The translations under genes and the position numbers were made by a program. Of a stretch of 64,000 bases of DNA, positions 8,237 through 17,807 are shown in pieces. How positions within the stretch are numbered: the first letter of the stretch is position 1; every line of letters begins with the position of its first letter. Below the pieces are notes generated by a model, which had not been told where the DNA came from, made no database searches, and saw only the letters and a list, made by a program, of their open reading frames with translations. This stretch comes from JBNNGK01 sp050268245 (GTDB lineage: Bacteria > Pseudomonadota > Gammaproteobacteria > Enterobacterales > Enterobacteriaceae): assembly GCF_050268245.1 (NCBI RefSeq), contig NZ_JBNNGK010000012.1:1-64000 (forward strand), given 5' to 3'.

Positions 8237-11200
8237 GCAGCGAAAAGAAAGAAAAGACCAAAACAAAATCCCTTCTTGGACCAGCGGTTCTGGTGCTGAT
8301 ATTTGTCACCGGGATCATCGTGTTTGCCCTGACAACAGGTAGCCATTACGTCGCCACAACGTTTGGTCTGGGTCCATACCAGGCCGGACAGATCGTCTCC
8401 ATCTGTGCGATCGCAAGCGTCGTCGTGCTGCTTGCTATCTGGGGGCTGGAAAAACTGTTTTTCCATACAGGTAGACAGGGGGCTCGCCAGATCTGGGGGC
8501 GCAATAAAAACGCGGCTGATACCACTACGGGCAATATAGCAAACACCTTCGTTGACGAAAAAGAGCGGGCAGAAGCGAGCTTCGTCGCCGAAGCGCTGAT
8601 CGATCATTTGCGTCTACGCTATCGCCGCCGCTGGAGGTCTAAAGTCCGCCTGCTGCTGGTTCAGGGTGAGGAGCGCGATATCGACAAAGTAGTGCCGGGG
8701 CTGAAACGTGATCACTGGCAGGAGAGTGACGGGATTGTGCTGATCCACGGCGGTCTGGCAGAGAATGTGCCTGATAGCGAGTTCTTGTCTGAGCTGAAGC
8801 AGGTACGTCCACAGCGGCCACTGGATGGGGTGGTGCAGGTGATGAATGCCGCTGCGCTGCCGGATACGGCGAAACAGGACACCCTGGTACGCGTGCGCCA
8901 GAAAACTGATTCCGTGCTGGGCTGGCAACTGCCAGTCTGGCTGTGGCTTGTCCGTGAAGGCGCCTGGGAAAAAGATGGTGAAGGGATACCGCCAGTTGGG
9001 GCATGGTTTGGCCCAGGGGCGGTGACCGATGACGCCCGCGAAACGCTTGCCACACTGTCTTCGCGACTGCAAACGCCGGGTGTGGCGGCTTTACTGGAAG
9101 ATTCGCAGCATCACTGGCTGTTAGACTTGTCAAAAGCTCTGCGGGGCCAGTTCCGTCAGTCCCTGCTTGCGATGCTGAACATGCTGATGTCCGATCCGGC
9201 ACCGTATCGCTTGCGCGGGGTGATGTTCAGCCCGGTGTTGTCGGCTGCCACCACGGTACCGCATGCGCGTCTGTCACCTCCGGTCTGGCAGGCGCTGGAA
9301 GAAGACAGTCTGCAAGTTCATGCCCGCAAAATCGGCTTTCACTGGCAAAAAGTCCTGCGTCTGGTGCTGCTGGGGTTGGTTCTGCTTTGGGGGGCAGGTA
9401 CGTTGCTGTCACTTTCCGTCAACCGCACACAATTCTGGCTGGCGCAGGACACGGCGCGCATCGCTGCAGATACAAAACAACCGCTGCCTGAACGTCTGCG
9501 CAATCAACTGGCCCTGCAGCAGACCATTGCCCGTCTGCAGAATCGCGAAGTCCACGGTGCCCCGTGGTACACCCGCTTTGGCCTGAACCAAGACAGCGAC
9601 ATGCTGAAAATGCTCTGGCCACTGTACGCCCGTAATAACCAGACGCTGATGCGCGATGCACTGGCCGATGAACTTCACCGCCAGTTAAATGCCTTTGTGC
9701 AACTGCCGCCGGCAAGCGATGCGCGTATCACTGCCACACAGAAGACCTACACCCTACTCAAAGGCTACCTGATGCTGGCGCGTCCGGAAAAGGCGGATGC
9801 GGACTGGCTGGCCGGTAACATGCCCAAAGTCTGGCCGACACATTCTGGCGTGTCTGACAGCGTGTGGCAGACCCAGGTACCGAAACTGCTTGGGTTCTAT
9901 GCCCAGAACTTACCGGCACACCCAGAGTGGAAAATCACCCCGGACCGCGAACTGGTGGGCACGGTTCGCCAGATTTTACTCAAGCAAATAGGTCAACGTA
10001 ATGCTGAGTCAGGCCTGTATCAGGAGATGCTCGGTCGCATCGCCCGTAACTGGCCGGATTTAACGCTGGCTGACATGACCGGTGATACAGATGCTTCCTC
10101 ACTGTTTTCCTCGAAAGAAGTGGTGCCGGGTATGTTCACCCGCCAGGCGTGGGAAGAGCAGGTTCAAGAAGCCATCGATGAGGTGGTGAAAACCCGCCGC
10201 GATGAAATTGACTGGGTACTGACGGACAAAAAACAGCAGGCAGGCAGTGACATCTCACCGGAAGCCCTGAAACAGCGTCTCACTGAGCGCTACTTTTCTG
10301 ATTTTGGTAATGCTTGGCTGAACATGGCCAATAGCATTCAGTGGCATGGAGCGGCCTCGCTGTCTGAAGCCATCGCCCAACTGAACTTGCTGGCCGATGT
10401 TCGTCAGTCACCTCTGGTGGCACTGATGAACACTCTGGCCTGGCAGGGCCAGACCGGGGCCAAGGGCGAAGCGCTAGCTGACACACTGGTGGACTCTGCC
10501 AAAAAACTGGTCGGGCGTCAGAAGAACGCGAAACAGTTTATTGAACAGGCGCAGGGTCCAAAAGGGCCGCTGGATAGCGTGTTTGGCCCGTTGACCAGCC
10601 TGATGGTCGGCAAGGACGGAACCGGGAGCAACGGTAACCTTAGCTTTCAGTCGTGGCTGGCCCGCGTTACCCAGGTGCGCCTCAAACTGCAGCAGGTGAC
10701 CAGCGCACCGGATCCGCAGGCGATGTCACAGATGCTGGCGCAGACTGTGTTCCAGGGTAAAGCCATTGATCTGACCGACACCCGCGACTACGGCAGCCTG
10801 GTGGCGGCAAGCCTAGGCCAAGAGTGGAACGGCTTTGGTCAGGCGCTGTTTGTACAGCCGCTCGATCTGGCCTGGCGTCAGGTACTGGCTCCGGCCGCAG
10901 GCAGTCTCAATACCCGCTGGCAGAACAGTATCGTGTCGCAGTGGAATACCGCCTTTGCCGGTCGTTATCCGTTTAAAGCTACCGGCAGTGATGCCTCCTT
11001 GCCACTGCTGGCGCAATTCCTGCGTGGGGATTCGGGACGTATCGCCAGCTTCCTCAAAACCAACCTTGGCGGCATTCTGCACCAGGAAGGGAGTCACTGG
11101 GTGGTGGACCCAGCCGCGAGCCAGGGGATGACTGTCAACCCGGCGTTCCTTTCGGCCATCAACAAGCTGGCTGACATTTCAGATATTGTGTTTGCCCAGG

Positions 11201-11643
11201 GTGATGCAGGAGTGCATTTTGAATTGATGGCTCGCCCCTCGCGCGATGTGGCACGCACGCAATTGACGCTGGATGGCCAGAAGCTGGATTACTTCAACCA
11301 GATGGAAAGCTGGCAGAGCTTCACCTGGCCGGGGAAGACTTACTACCCGGGTGTGGATCTGAGCTGGCATTCAACCAGTACCGAAATGCGTCTATATGCT
11401 GAGCATCAGGGAAACTGGGGCTTCATTCGTCTGCTCGATAAGGCTCTCCTGACGCCACTCGACAGCAGCCGGACTCAGCTTGTGTGGATCACCCCGGACG
11501 GTAACCCGCTCAAATTCATCATGCGCAGTGAACTTGGCGACGGGCCACTGGCGTTGCTCAGGTTACAGGGCTTCAGGCTGCCGCAGACCATTTTTTCCGT
11601 CGGTGCCGCTGACAGCACACTGACGCTTGCTGGAGAGCAATAA
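8233..11643 (+). CDS. tssM: T6SS membrane-complex protein TssM (IcmF/VasK)
   Basis: An 1136-residue TssM, the inner-membrane and periplasmic backbone of the T6SS membrane complex with TssL and TssJ. It has two N-terminal membrane helices (about residues 15-35 and 50-72), a cytoplasmic part, a third helix near 378-398 (VLRLVLLGLVLLWGAG) and a long periplasmic part to the end, the expected IcmF topology. The place where many TssM proteins have a Walker A loop reads LLLVQGEERDIDK, without GxxGxGKT, so this version probably does not bind nucleotide. It overlaps the upstream gene by four bases, and its TAA abuts the next ATG. Confidence 0.93.
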   Translation: MSSEKKEKTKTKSLLGPAVLVLIFVTGIIVFALTTGSHYVATTFGLGPYQAGQIVSICAIASVVVLLAIWGLEKLFFHTGRQGARQIWGRNKNAADTTTGNIANTFVDEKERAEASFVAEALIDHLRLRYRRRWRSKVRLLLVQGEERDIDKVVPGLKRDHWQESDGIVLIHGGLAENVPDSEFLSELKQVRPQRPLDGVVQVMNAAALPDTAKQDTLVRVRQKTDSVLGWQLPVWLWLVREGAWEKDGEGIPPVGAWFGPGAVTDDARETLATLSSRLQTPGVAALLEDSQHHWLLDLSKALRGQFRQSLLAMLNMLMSDPAPYRLRGVMFSPVLSAATTVPHARLSPPVWQALEEDSLQVHARKIGFHWQKVLRLVLLGLVLLWGAGTLLSLSVNRTQFWLAQDTARIAADTKQPLPERLRNQLALQQTIARLQNREVHGAPWYTRFGLNQDSDMLKMLWPLYARNNQTLMRDALADELHRQLNAFVQLPPASDARITATQKTYTLLKGYLMLARPEKADADWLAGNMPKVWPTHSGVSDSVWQTQVPKLLGFYAQNLPAHPEWKITPDRELVGTVRQILLKQIGQRNAESGLYQEMLGRIARNWPDLTLADMTGDTDASSLFSSKEVVPGMFTRQAWEEQVQEAIDEVVKTRRDEIDWVLTDKKQQAGSDISPEALKQRLTERYFSDFGNAWLNMANSIQWHGAASLSEAIAQLNLLADVRQSPLVALMNTLAWQGQTGAKGEALADTLVDSAKKLVGRQKNAKQFIEQAQGPKGPLDSVFGPLTSLMVGKDGTGSNGNLSFQSWLARVTQVRLKLQQVTSAPDPQAMSQMLAQTVFQGKAIDLTDTRDYGSLVAASLGQEWNGFGQALFVQPLDLAWRQVLAPAAGSLNTRWQNSIVSQWNTAFAGRYPFKATGSDASLPLLAQFLRGDSGRIASFLKTNLGGILHQEGSHWVVDPAASQGMTVNPAFLSAINKLADISDIVFAQGDAGVHFELMARPSRDVARTQLTLDGQKLDYFNQMESWQSFTWPGKTYYPGVDLSWHSTSTEMRLYAEHQGNWGFIRLLDKALLTPLDSSRTQLVWITPDGNPLKFIMRSELGDGPLALLRLQGFRLPQTIFSVGAADSTLTLAGEQ

Positions 11644-11889
11644 ATGGCGACGGCAGAAACGTTACTGACCCGGTGTCTCTTGGAGACGCTTTCGCGCTGG
11701 CCGGGCGTGACGCGGGAAGAGACTGCGCAAACCGTGGCAGTGACTGCTGGCGGGGTGGATTGCTCTCGACCCGACGCGCGCGATGGTGCTTTGCGGATAA
11801 ACGTCACCTGTATTTTCAGACGGCGAATCGTACTTTTGACGTCTTCTTTTTTGTTGATTTCTCCACTCAGGATGTCCGTACATGGATGA
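11644..11889 (+). CDS. Small unresolved gene between tssM and tssF (possible tssE-position remnant)
   Basis: An ATG directly after the tssM stop opens an 81-residue frame. A second frame (11673-11894) looks better coded in its last third (HLYFQTANRTFDVFFFVDFS). The most economical reading is one small protein whose N-terminus uses the first frame and C-terminus the second, with an indel near 11770-11790. Both frames overlap the tssF start, consistent with translational coupling. In related loci tssA and tssE often sit here; the LYFQ...DVFFFVDFST tail faintly recalls the end of gp25-like proteins, but this is weak. No named function is claimed. Confidence 0.35.
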   Translation: MATAETLLTRCLLETLSRWPGVTREETAQTVAVTAGGVDCSRPDARDGALRINVTCIFRRRIVLLTSSFLLISPLRMSVHG

Positions 11890-13651
11890 TTTAACCCTGC
11901 GTTATTACGAAGCAGAGATGCGCTATCTGCGCGAAGCCGGTAAAGAATTTTCCCGCGCCCACCCAGACCGGGCAGCGATGCTCACTCTGGATAAAACCGG
12001 AGCGCGGGACCCATATGTTGAGCGCTTGTTCGAGGGCTTTGCCTTCCTGATGGGCCGCCTGCGTGAAAAACTGGATGATGACCTACCGGAGTTGACCGAA
12101 GGGCTGGTGAGCTTGCTGTGGCCGCATTACATGCGCACGATTCCGTCGCTCTCCGTGGTGGCCTTCACTCCTGACTGGCGGACACTTCGTAAAATGGAAG
12201 TGTTGGAAGAGGGGTTCTCCGTGCTGTCGCGACCCGTTGGGCCGGATAACACTGTCTGCCAGTATCGCACCACCCGCGAAGTGCCGCTGCAGCCGCTGCA
12301 TCTGAATGAGGCCCGTTTGCAGACCGATCCGGATGGCCGCACCGTTATTCGCCTGCGATTCGACTGTCCGGACAAGGTGGACTGGCCCAAAGCCGGGATA
12401 GATAAGGTGGCTATTTACCTCGATGCCGACAGCCCAGTAGCTTCGGCTCTACATCTGGCGCTGACCCGGCGGGTACATGCCATGTATGTCCGCCACGCAG
12501 AAACCCGCGCCGAGCGGGTACGCTTTGATGGCTGGTGTAAACCGATGGGCTTTGAGGATGCAGACCGTCTGTGGCCGAAAGGCGACTCGGCGTTCAGTGG
12601 TTACCAGTTACTGCTGGAATACTTCAGCTTCCGCCAGAAGTTTATGTTTGTGGAGCTGCGGGGTTTGGAGCTAATAGGTCTCAGCCAGAAGACCACGTGG
12701 TTTGAGACCGATATCGTGCTCAATGGCGGCTGGCCGTCAGATATGCCGTTTGAGACAGATAATTTCCGCCTGCACTGCGCGCCGGTGATTAACCTGTTTC
12801 CACTGGAAGCTGACCCGCTCACGCCTGATCCGCTGCAAAACGAATACCTGCTACGCCCGATGCGTATCCAGGATGGGCACACCGAAATCTACAGCGTTGA
12901 TGAAATTCACGGTGCGGTGAAAAACGGCAAACACCCGTATGTGCCGTTCACCAGCTTCCGGCACCGAGGTGGGATGATGCGCCATGACGCTCCGGAGCGC
13001 TACTTCCACACCCGCGTGAAGCGTGGCCCGTCCGGACTGTATAACACTTGGCTTATCCTCGGTGGTCGCTCGTTCGAACTGGAGCAACAGTCACAGACTC
13101 CGGAATCGCTCTCCATCCGTATCACTGGCACCAACGGCCAGCTGCCGCGTCGATCGCTGGAAAGTACGTTGCTTGACCGGGTAGTGAAGGTGGGTAAGGT
13201 GCCGGTGAAAGTGATGAACCTGAAGGCGCCGACGCTGCCGCTCTATCCACCGGCGAACGATCGCTTTCACTGGCGGGTGATGAGTCACTTGGGGTCTAAT
13301 TTCCTTAGCATGATGGATAACCCGGAAGTGCTGCGTGGCACCCTAGCGCTGTATGACTGGAGCGATGATGAGATGAACCTTCGGCGTCTGGAGGCAATTG
13401 TCGCCGTGAAGCACACCCTTATCCGCCGCTTTGAGCGGGGCTTTATGCTGCGCGGGGTGGATATCGAAGTTACGCTGAATGCCGATAATTTCGCCGGTGA
13501 GGGGGATGTCACGCTGTTTGGTGAAATGTTGCACCGCTTCTTTGCACTCTATGCCGATGTGCACCTCTTCAATCAGTTGACACTGGTACTGCAACCGACA
13601 GGGAAACGACTGCGATGGAAAGAAAATCACAGCCAGCACATTCCGGGCTAA
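11882..13651 (+). CDS. tssF: T6SS baseplate protein TssF
   Basis: A 589-residue TssF (VasA/ImpG). The N-terminus is diagnostic: LRYYEAEMRYLREAGKEF, then AHPDRAAML and DPYVERLFEGFAFLMGRL, followed by LPELTEGLVSLLWPHYMR. TssF forms the baseplate wedge with TssG, TssE and TssK around the VgrG hub in the cytoplasm. Length is normal for the family and no break is seen. It overlaps the preceding small gene and overlaps tssG by 37 bases, so the core genes are one tightly coupled operon. Confidence 0.96.
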   Translation: MDDLTLRYYEAEMRYLREAGKEFSRAHPDRAAMLTLDKTGARDPYVERLFEGFAFLMGRLREKLDDDLPELTEGLVSLLWPHYMRTIPSLSVVAFTPDWRTLRKMEVLEEGFSVLSRPVGPDNTVCQYRTTREVPLQPLHLNEARLQTDPDGRTVIRLRFDCPDKVDWPKAGIDKVAIYLDADSPVASALHLALTRRVHAMYVRHAETRAERVRFDGWCKPMGFEDADRLWPKGDSAFSGYQLLLEYFSFRQKFMFVELRGLELIGLSQKTTWFETDIVLNGGWPSDMPFETDNFRLHCAPVINLFPLEADPLTPDPLQNEYLLRPMRIQDGHTEIYSVDEIHGAVKNGKHPYVPFTSFRHRGGMMRHDAPERYFHTRVKRGPSGLYNTWLILGGRSFELEQQSQTPESLSIRITGTNGQLPRRSLESTLLDRVVKVGKVPVKVMNLKAPTLPLYPPANDRFHWRVMSHLGSNFLSMMDNPEVLRGTLALYDWSDDEMNLRRLEAIVAVKHTLIRRFERGFMLRGVDIEVTLNADNFAGEGDVTLFGEMLHRFFALYADVHLFNQLTLVLQPTGKRLRWKENHSQHIPG

Positions 13652-14694
13652 TGGAGATCCTAGGGGAAGACATCTGGCAGGTGAACTTCTATCGCTTCTG
13701 CCAACTACTGGAACAGGAAAACCCGGGCGCGCCGCTGCTCGGTAGTACCGATCGTCTCTCGACCGACCCGGTGCGTTTTCGTCCGTGGCCGGGAATGGGG
13801 TTCCCGGTCAGTGAACTGAAAACGGTGGAAACCGACGAAGATAATCCGGACTTGCCAGCGACGGTGCGCACCACCTTTCTCGGGATGTATGGCGTGGATT
13901 CGCCGCTGCCGACCGCGTATCTGGACGATATTGCCCAGTGTCGTGAGGGGTACGAAGCCACCACGTCGTTTCTCGATATTTTCAGTCACCGCATCACCAC
14001 GCAATACTACCGTATCTGGCGCAAATATGCGTATCCGGCTACTTTCGAGGCAGGTGGCACCGATGACACTTCTCAGTGCCTGCTGGGACTGGTCGGGCTC
14101 GGGATTCCGGGGACAGTCGAACAGGTGGCAACACCGATATCGCGATTTTTGGCGCTGCTCGGCACCATGCGTCTGCCAACTCGCAACGCCGAAGGCATCC
14201 GCCAACTGGTGAGTCTACTGGCACCAGAGACGCGGGCCACTATCATCAGTCCGGATCCGGTGACCGTGCTGGTGGAAAACCGCAGCGGCCTCGGAAAGGG
14301 CAATCGTGTATCCCTTTCACAGCGTGCCACTCTCGGCAAAACTGGCAAAGAGGCCTGCAGCCGCATCCTGCTGATGCTCGCGACCGACAATCCGGCCGAG
14401 GCCGAAGGCTGGCTGCCAGGGGGGCAGTTGCACACTGACCTGATGGTACTGCTGCGGGTGTATCTGGGGTATCGTTCTGATGTCCGCCTGCGCCTAATGA
14501 TACCTGTAGCGAGCCTGCCAGAGCCGCGTCTCGGTCAGAAACGCCGCATCCAACTGGGGCGCACCGGCGTGCTGGGGTTGAAACACGACAGGCCCGCGAA
14601 ACGCAGCCACCTGACCGTGAATCTCGGCACTTATGACGGACTGCCCTGTAGCCGGCTTCATGCTGCACAACCCGGTGGTTACCGGTTTGACTGA
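13615..14694 (+). CDS. tssG: T6SS baseplate protein TssG
   Basis: A 359-residue TssG (VasB/ImpH). Family landmarks are FYRFCQLLEQ near the start, VRFRPWPGMGFP, FLGMYGVDSPLPTAYL, FLDIFSHRITTQYYRIWRKY, and a late LHTDLMVLLRVYLGYRSDVRLRL. TssG occurs with TssF in the wedge of the baseplate. The start at 13615 overlaps tssF and gives the usual short polar leader; an alternative ATG at 13651 (TAATG junction) would remove 12 residues. Intact. Confidence 0.95.
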   Translation: MERKSQPAHSGLMEILGEDIWQVNFYRFCQLLEQENPGAPLLGSTDRLSTDPVRFRPWPGMGFPVSELKTVETDEDNPDLPATVRTTFLGMYGVDSPLPTAYLDDIAQCREGYEATTSFLDIFSHRITTQYYRIWRKYAYPATFEAGGTDDTSQCLLGLVGLGIPGTVEQVATPISRFLALLGTMRLPTRNAEGIRQLVSLLAPETRATIISPDPVTVLVENRSGLGKGNRVSLSQRATLGKTGKEACSRILLMLATDNPAEAEGWLPGGQLHTDLMVLLRVYLGYRSDVRLRLMIPVASLPEPRLGQKRRIQLGRTGVLGLKHDRPAKRSHLTVNLGTYDGLPCSRLHAAQPGGYRFD

Positions 14695-14743
14695 TGCCCC
14701 AAGACCTGAACCGACACACTCTTGTTGTGAAAAGGAACTTTCA

Positions 14744-15271
14744 ATGACATTTGCTTCTCTGCAACGCCGCATCTCGCTGATGCTGCTTAGTGTTCTGCTC
14801 ACCGGCTGCGGACTGACCCAGGCCGTAACCGATGGCACAGTCAGCGTGACAAAAGCCATTTTCTACAAAAAAATAAAGGTGCTGCACCTCGATTTTGAAC
14901 CCCGTGCTGCCGTCAATGCCGATGAGGTGCAGACGCCGCTGGCGACCATGGTGCAGGTGTACCAGCTTAAGGATCGCCAGAAGGTGGATGCGGCCGACTA
15001 CCAGAAAATGTTGCGCGATGCGGACAACACCCTGAAAGAAGATATCGTCGCCAGCAAGTCACTGCTGGTGATGCCCAAAGGCAGCGTGACGCTCAATATG
15101 CCGATGAACGAAGAGACGAAGTTTGTGGCGGTGGTGGGGCTGTTCAACCGCCCCGATACTCGTAATAACACATGGCGTCTGGTGCTGAGCCGGAGTGACC
15201 TTGACCCGGATAAACCACGCACCATCCAGTTGAACAGCACCGGGCTGACCCTCGTGCCGGTGAAGGAGTAA
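14744..15271 (+). CDS. tssJ: T6SS outer-membrane lipoprotein TssJ
   Basis: A 175-residue lipoprotein anchoring the TssM complex to the outer membrane. It has a signal peptide with lipobox LLTGC (cysteine near residue 22) and the TssJ pattern VQVYQLKDRQ, SKSLLVMPKG and FVAVVGLFNRPD. The ATG at 14744 follows an AAGGAA ribosome site; upstream codons in frame run into tssG and are not part of it. Its RBS-proximal stop is four bases before vgrG. A truncated second copy of this gene lies at 25483-25830. Confidence 0.95.
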   Translation: MTFASLQRRISLMLLSVLLTGCGLTQAVTDGTVSVTKAIFYKKIKVLHLDFEPRAAVNADEVQTPLATMVQVYQLKDRQKVDAADYQKMLRDADNTLKEDIVASKSLLVMPKGSVTLNMPMNEETKFVAVVGLFNRPDTRNNTWRLVLSRSDLDPDKPRTIQLNSTGLTLVPVKE

Positions 15272-15275
15272 GTGT

Positions 15276-17807
15276 ATGGACACCACCTTGGATAACTGGC
15301 TGGCGCTGTTTGACGGGCAGACCCGTTACACGCTTGCGATTAATGACAGCCGTCTGCAGCCTGACGTGCTGAATTTCAGCGGGCGGGAGGCACTGAGCGA
15401 ACCGTTCAAATGGGTGATTGAATTCACCACGGCGCAGCAGGGTATCACCCGACAGGATGCGATGCTCAAATACGCTACCCTGTCGATGCGCTCCGGGCGT
15501 GTGGTGCAAGGCATCATCACTGGCTTCAAATACTTAAAGGAAACGGCGGATCAGACGCACTATGCGGTGACGCTGTCGTCACGTCTGGCGCTGCTCGCCC
15601 ATACTCGTCGCTGCGCGGTATACCAGAATATCTCCGTGCCGGAACTGGTGGCGCAGATACTACGCTCCCATGGTTTAGATGGCTCAGATTTTGAATTCCG
15701 GCTGGAACGCACCTATCCGCCGCGTGAGCTTATCACTCAGTGGCGTGAAAGCGACCTGCAGTTTATCCAGCGTATCCTGGCTGAAGATGGCATCTGGTTT
15801 CGTACGGGGGTGAACAGCACCACCGGGCTGGACACCGTGACTTTTGCTGACAGTGCGGTGTATTACCAGTTTCATGTCCACCTGCCGGATCGCGAGCCTT
15901 CCGCACTCTTTGACGGTGCTGCTGAGTCAGTATGGGATGCACGGGTGTGGCATAACACCGTGACCGGCAGCGTAAGTCAACGGGACTACAACTACCGGAC
16001 CGCTAGCACCCCTATGGATGTACGCGCAGAAGTGCGTAATGAGATGGCGACCATCGGCGAACATTACCATTACGCCGCACCTTACCGCGAGGCGGGTGAC
16101 GACATATCCTCTGAACCGGAAACCGAAAGCGGAGCGTTTTATGCGCGTATTCACCATGAGCGTGAGCTGAACAACGCCATCCGTCTGCACCTGTTCAGCA
16201 ACGCTAGCCACCTGACTCCGGGCATGGTGCTGGAGGCCGATGACAGCAAAATACCGGAGCTGAAAGCGGGGATGGTCATCACCCTTGCCACCTTCTGTGC
16301 CGCGCGCGATACGCGCCTGCACGTCTCCCTGTGGGGAATGCCTTACAACGAACAGTTCTGCTTTCGCCCGGAGCCGAGGGTGCGCCCGGTGATGGCCGGC
16401 ACGCTGGCCGCGCGCGTGGAAAGCACCGAGCCGAACGACATATACGCCCATCTGGACAACCAGGGGCGCTATCGGGTGAAGCTGGATTTCAGCCGCGAAG
16501 ATGCGGAGGCCGGTTATAACTACCTGTGGATACGCCAGGCCAAACCCTATGCCGGTGAAACATACGGCTGGCATACGCCACTCATCAGCGGCACGGAAGT
16601 GGGCATTGCCTTTGACGGTGGTGACCCGGACCGTCCGTATCTCGCCCATGCCTTTCATGACTCTGAGCATGCCGATGTGGTCAGCCGGGATAATCGCAGC
16701 CAGAACATCCTGCGTACGGCCGGGCATAACGAATTGCGGATGGAAGACCAGCGTCAGGCAGAGCATATTGCACTGAGTACACCGTTTGGCGCCACTGCCC
16801 TCAACCAGGGGCATATCGTGGACGCAGAAGATAAAGCCCGCGGCACCGGGTTTGAGCTGCGCACCGATGAATATGGCGTCATCCGGGTGGCCAAAGGGTT
16901 GCTGGTCACGACGGATGGGCAGGCAAAAGCCGAGGGGGATGTGCTGAACAGGGATGAAGCGCTGAGAGAAATCGAAGCGGGTCTTCATCGCCTGGAAATA
17001 CTGGCTAATGCCGAGCAACAGGCGCTGGCACTGGAAGCCGATGTGGCAAGCCAGATAGCGATGTTTAATGAACGCCTGAAGCCGCTGAACGAGGTTGTCC
17101 ACTTTACGGCACCGGAAGGGATGGCGTTCACCAGCGGTGAGCATCTGCAGTGTGCGGCGGGTGAGAATATCGCAATCAGTGCCGGTGGCGACATCAGCAC
17201 TGGCGCGATGGGGAACACCGCCATGCTTGCTGGCGAGAAACTCGGGCTGTTTGCCCAGCGAGGTAAACTGAGCCTGATTTCAGACCAGGGGCCGATAGTC
17301 GGGCAGGCACAGAACGGTGCGATGCACCTGAGCGCGGCGCAGAAACTAAGCATAAGCAGCATGAGCGATATGCTGTTTGCCGGTAAGAAGAAAGTAACGC
17401 TGATTGGCGGCGGCAGCTACGTGAAGATAGAGGCGGGCGGTATTGAATACGGTACGGCACATACCTACACCCGTCATATCAAACGGATGCAGAAGCTGCG
17501 GCCGGCGAGCCAGAACATCACGTTTCCTCTCATGGGAACTTCCCATATCTATTCTGCTGTTTACCAGATCCAGGATGAACAGGGCAGACCCCTGGCAGGA
17601 ATGCCTTACCGTCTGAAAACGCCGTCCGGGCAGGAGGCTACCGGGTTCAGTGACGCAGAAGGTCGGACCGTTGCAGTGTATACCCGTGAACAGGAGGCGG
17701 TGGACTTGCATGTGGTACCGGATAAGCCTCAGCCAGAAGAATCTATGTGGTTTATTGGTGATGGCGATCAACAGCAACTGACAACTGAACTCAGGGAGAA
17801 TGTGTAA
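15276..17807 (+). CDS. vgrG: T6SS spike protein VgrG with transthyretin-like tail
   Basis: An 843-residue VgrG (TssI), which trimerises into the puncturing spike on the Hcp tube. The gp27-like part is residues 1 to about 370 and the gp5 OB fold follows near 380-470 (VKLDFSREDAEAGYNYLWIRQA...WHTPLISGTEVGIAF). The beta-helix part ends near residue 745. The last 80 residues (VYQIQDEQGRPLAGMPYRL ... AEGRTVAVY) look like a transthyretin-type domain, a module known from enteroaggregative E. coli VgrG to recruit a lipase effector. AAGGAG precedes the ATG. The stop overlaps the next start (TAATG), tying this spike to the nuclease effector. Confidence 0.95.
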   Translation: MDTTLDNWLALFDGQTRYTLAINDSRLQPDVLNFSGREALSEPFKWVIEFTTAQQGITRQDAMLKYATLSMRSGRVVQGIITGFKYLKETADQTHYAVTLSSRLALLAHTRRCAVYQNISVPELVAQILRSHGLDGSDFEFRLERTYPPRELITQWRESDLQFIQRILAEDGIWFRTGVNSTTGLDTVTFADSAVYYQFHVHLPDREPSALFDGAAESVWDARVWHNTVTGSVSQRDYNYRTASTPMDVRAEVRNEMATIGEHYHYAAPYREAGDDISSEPETESGAFYARIHHERELNNAIRLHLFSNASHLTPGMVLEADDSKIPELKAGMVITLATFCAARDTRLHVSLWGMPYNEQFCFRPEPRVRPVMAGTLAARVESTEPNDIYAHLDNQGRYRVKLDFSREDAEAGYNYLWIRQAKPYAGETYGWHTPLISGTEVGIAFDGGDPDRPYLAHAFHDSEHADVVSRDNRSQNILRTAGHNELRMEDQRQAEHIALSTPFGATALNQGHIVDAEDKARGTGFELRTDEYGVIRVAKGLLVTTDGQAKAEGDVLNRDEALREIEAGLHRLEILANAEQQALALEADVASQIAMFNERLKPLNEVVHFTAPEGMAFTSGEHLQCAAGENIAISAGGDISTGAMGNTAMLAGEKLGLFAQRGKLSLISDQGPIVGQAQNGAMHLSAAQKLSISSMSDMLFAGKKKVTLIGGGSYVKIEAGGIEYGTAHTYTRHIKRMQKLRPASQNITFPLMGTSHIYSAVYQIQDEQGRPLAGMPYRLKTPSGQEATGFSDAEGRTVAVYTREQEAVDLHVVPDKPQPEESMWFIGDGDQQQLTTELRENV

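Noticed and set aside
7882..8607. 241-codon minus-strand frame across the start of tssM
   Set aside because: It lies wholly over two well-supported plus-strand genes and has no family features.
15927..17144. Long 405-codon open frame antisense to vgrG
   Set aside because: The frame mirrors the strongly biased codons of vgrG, has no ribosome site, and recurs at 21841-22947 only because vgrG itself is duplicated.
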